From Viola odorata (taxonomy: Eukaryota > Streptophyta > Magnoliopsida > Malpighiales > Violaceae): a stretch of DNA of 64,000 nt. The notes beneath the pieces were generated by a model, which had not been told where the DNA came from, did not search any database, and worked only from the letters and a program-made list of their open reading frames with translations. Positions 61,814-64,000 of this stretch are shown here, in pieces (positions within the stretch are counted from its first letter, which is position 1; each line of letters opens with the position of its first letter). The position numbers were made by a program, and so were the translations under genes. The stretch is taken from assembly GCA_963691705.1 (NCBI GenBank), contig OY829542.1, positions 2,797,688-2,861,687 of the forward strand. The letters are read 5' to 3'.

Positions 61814-62800
61814 TAGGGCTGTTCAACGGTTTCGGTTTGCAACAACCGAAGAACCGAAATTCCGAAACCGAAATTTCGTTTGTTCGGTTTCGGAATTTCG
61901 GTTTCGGTTAGTCAAAAACCGAAGTTTAATATGGTTCGGTTTCGGTTGTCTATCAGCAAAAGTTTGGTTAACCGAAATAACCGAACTTTCTTGGTTGAAT
62001 TATACCAGTTTCGGATATGGGCTAGGCCTTTCTTAAAATAGCATCAGCCAAGCATAGGCTGGGCCTTTCGTTAAATCTTTATTTTCTTACACAAGACAAG
62101 CATGGGCTGGGCTTTTCGTTAAACCTTCATTTTCTCCATCCATTACACATTCCTCATCGTAAATAATTTTTCTTACACAAGACAAGCATGGGATCGTCTG
62201 CACTAGACAACACACCCAACAACTTCTCATCTCCGGATGCCATTCCCTAATCCTCTCACCCTCTCGCTTGCTCAGTCCTCTCCGATCTGCTCCTCTCTCG
62301 CTCAATCCTCTCATCCTCTCATCCTCTTCGCTCAGTATTTGCAATCAGCGGCCAAGATTCAAGAAGGATGCAAAATCTTTATGGATACTGGATTTTCTAG
62401 ATCTAAAAGATCTTGATTAAACTTCTTCTTCTTCTTCCATTTATTATTTTTTATTATTAATTTATTATTATGGAACTCACAATTTGGAAATAAATCCAGA
62501 TCTGGAAATAATATTGTTTCTTAATTTTCTAGGTTATAAGGATTTTTTGGGATTTAAATTATTTATGAGGTAAGAAGGTATGAAATTGGTGCTTGTAGGA
62601 TGATGGCGTTGATATTGATGATGGTGATGAGGAATTGATGATGGTAAGAGAGTATACTTTGGCCGGGAGATTTGAGATGGAGAAATTTTGGTTTCGATTT
62701 TTCGGTTTCCAAAAGTTCGGTTCGATTTCGGTTTGTAGATTTAGGGATTTCGGTTAACCGAAATTCGAAACTTCGGATTTCAGTTTCGGTTAACTGATGA
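61814..62800. mobile_element. Second hAT-like element, right end missing
   Basis: The left terminus TAGGGCTGTTCAACGGTTTC resembles the TAGGGCTGTGCAA terminus of the element at 52336-53331. Subterminal regions at both sides are packed with CGGTTTCGG/CCGAAA motifs (61820-62000 and 62685-62800). No matching TIR follows on the right; instead sequence resembling an LTR element begins. The interior has a CT-rich stretch (62245-62335) and repeated GGCTGGGCYTTTCGTTAAA units (62050-62125), with no transposase. Confidence 0.6.
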
Positions 62801-64000
62801 GTAGTGATAGAATTTTTTTATGCATGATTTTTCCTCCATTATCTCGTTGATTTAAGGCATGATTTTGCTAATATACCATTGTTTTCATTACTATTGTAGA
62901 TCTAGGCCTAAAAAGGGAGTTTATGGCAAAACATGCGTTTTAGGAGTATTTTGTGCGAATTCGAGCTTCAAGACCAAAGTCAAGGTCCCGACGTCAGGAT
63001 AGCGTTCAAGGTCCCAAAGAGAATCCTCCATTCAAGACCCCGAAGGGCAAAGAACGACATTTCCACGTGTCCTCTTGCCAAAGCTTACACGTGATCCCTC
63101 TGATGCTTTTCTGAGAGTTCTGCATTGATCATAAAATACCTACCCTCTGACCATTTCAGACCTCGAGCCCACCAAGACCTACTCCCGAACAGCCAAAGCT
63201 GGGCAAATCAGACCTTGACCACCAGCTTTGTGCTTTTCAGCTTTATGCTTTATGGAGCATGTTTGCTTTGTAATAGGCTTTCCTTAAATACATTTTGTCC
63301 CTAGCTAGGGGTGAAGATATTTTGTGCTTGGAGTTCTACCTTATAAGGAGCCTCCAAGGAGTAGTTTAGGGCATCTCTCTTAGCTTAGAATCTTTTCATC
63401 TTATCATATTTCTTAGAAAATACTCTTAGACTTCTCTCTAGTTTATCTTTCTAGTTCTTGTTAGCACTCTCCTCCTTTGCCGCTGGGCTTGAAGCGTTTA
63501 GTAAATAAGTTTTCTTCCCTTAAACTTATTTCTTTACTTATTATGCTCTTTACATTTATTATTTATTTCCTTTCAAGCATGAGTAGCTAAATCTTTAATT
63601 CTTAGCAAAGGTAATTCAAGGGTTGCAAGGGCAGATTCGAGGCCTAAATGTGCTTAATATATTCTTGCTGCCATATTCAATTGCTTATCATTTTAATTAC
63701 ATTTTCACTTGGGGTAATTAGAGGCTTGATCAACTGATAATTTCTTTGAGTGATTGTTGTCATCTATGTGATAAATACGGAAGGAAAGTTGCATGGAACA
63801 AGTAGGCATCTATCTAGTAGTAACTGCGCTGAAGTGGTCTCGACTAGCTAGGGTGAGTAGTTGATTAGAGCGGGGCCACGAGCCTGACAAACTGAGGGAC
63901 GTTTAGCTCTAGCTGTGTCTTTTCTTATCTTCATGGGCAGCCTGAATATGGCCCTCCCGTATTCGTGCCTGGAGGGATGGCGAGCTGTCAAGACTACCTC
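62801..64000. mobile_element. Probable LTR-retrotransposon fragment running off the window
   Basis: Composition changes from about 62801: more GC, with leader-like sequence such as ATAAGGAGCCTCCAAGGAG and AGCATGAGTAGCTAAATC. The latter reminds me of leader or LTR sequence of large plant Ty3/gypsy elements. TGATAG near 62806 could be an LTR start. No coding domain and no second LTR are in the window, so this is tentative. Confidence 0.35.

Noticed and set aside
62087..62344. 85-codon - strand frame rich in E and R
   Set aside because: It lies in a CT-rich simple-sequence stretch inside the second hAT-like element, and the charge pattern follows from the repeat.
1..64000. CRISPR arrays, operons, bacterial-type systems or integrated viral genomes
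   Set aside because: No regularly spaced identical repeats, no co-directional tightly packed genes and no viral coat or movement domains. The only reverse transcriptase belongs to the LTR-bounded copia element.

Overview
This window is nuclear genomic DNA from a flowering plant, almost certainly a eudicot. The genes have many introns with GT-AG junctions, the intergenic DNA is very AT-rich, and every recognisable protein belongs to a plant family. Plant transposons lie between and inside the genes: Stowaway MITEs, tRNA-derived SINEs, a Ty1/copia element, hAT and CACTA remnants. I cannot name the species from sequence alone. There are no bacterial, organellar or CRISPR features. || Layout: (1) 1.7-3.4 kb, + strand: a three-exon type II ACC synthase (ethylene biosynthesis). 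(2) 3.4-16 kb: gene-poor DNA with a SINE-like copy, a 713-bp inverted-repeat element, an imperfect foldback and two Stowaway-type MITEs. (3) 16.0-17.5 kb, - strand: a three-exon R2R3-MYB of subgroup 14 (MYB36/RAX/MYB68 type). (4) 22.2-27.5 kb, - strand: a ten-exon branched-chain aminotransferase with a plastid-type leader and a SINE in intron 7. (5) 28.9-33.9 kb, - strand: an eight-exon CROWDED NUCLEI 4 (nuclear lamina-like coiled coil) gene. (6) 34.7-43.8 kb, - strand: a ten-exon S28 serine carboxypeptidase gene. It is broken by a complete 4,740-bp Ty1/copia element inside coding exon 2 and by a separate frameshifting deletion in exon 6. (7) 43.8-56.4 kb: gene-poor DNA with a minisatellite, a SINE-like copy, hairpins, a Stowaway MITE and a hAT-like element. 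(8) 56.4-57.6 kb, + strand: a three-exon HD-ZIP class II gene (HAT22/HAT9 type). (9) 57.6-64 kb: repeats only, ending in a CACTA remnant, a second hAT-like element and what looks like an LTR element running off the window. || The genes do not form a pathway or cluster. They are unrelated single genes: hormone synthesis, two transcription factors, amino-acid metabolism, nuclear architecture and a vacuolar/secreted peptidase. The most informative feature is the copia insertion. Its 5-bp target duplication (ACCAA) is perfect, its LTRs differ at 7 of 220 positions by my count, and its 1,359-codon polyprotein frame is uninterrupted, so it looks like a fairly young and possibly still competent element that destroyed a host gene. 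I found no convincing previously undescribed biological system. All exon coordinates were set by hand from splice consensus, reading-frame continuity and remembered family sequence.
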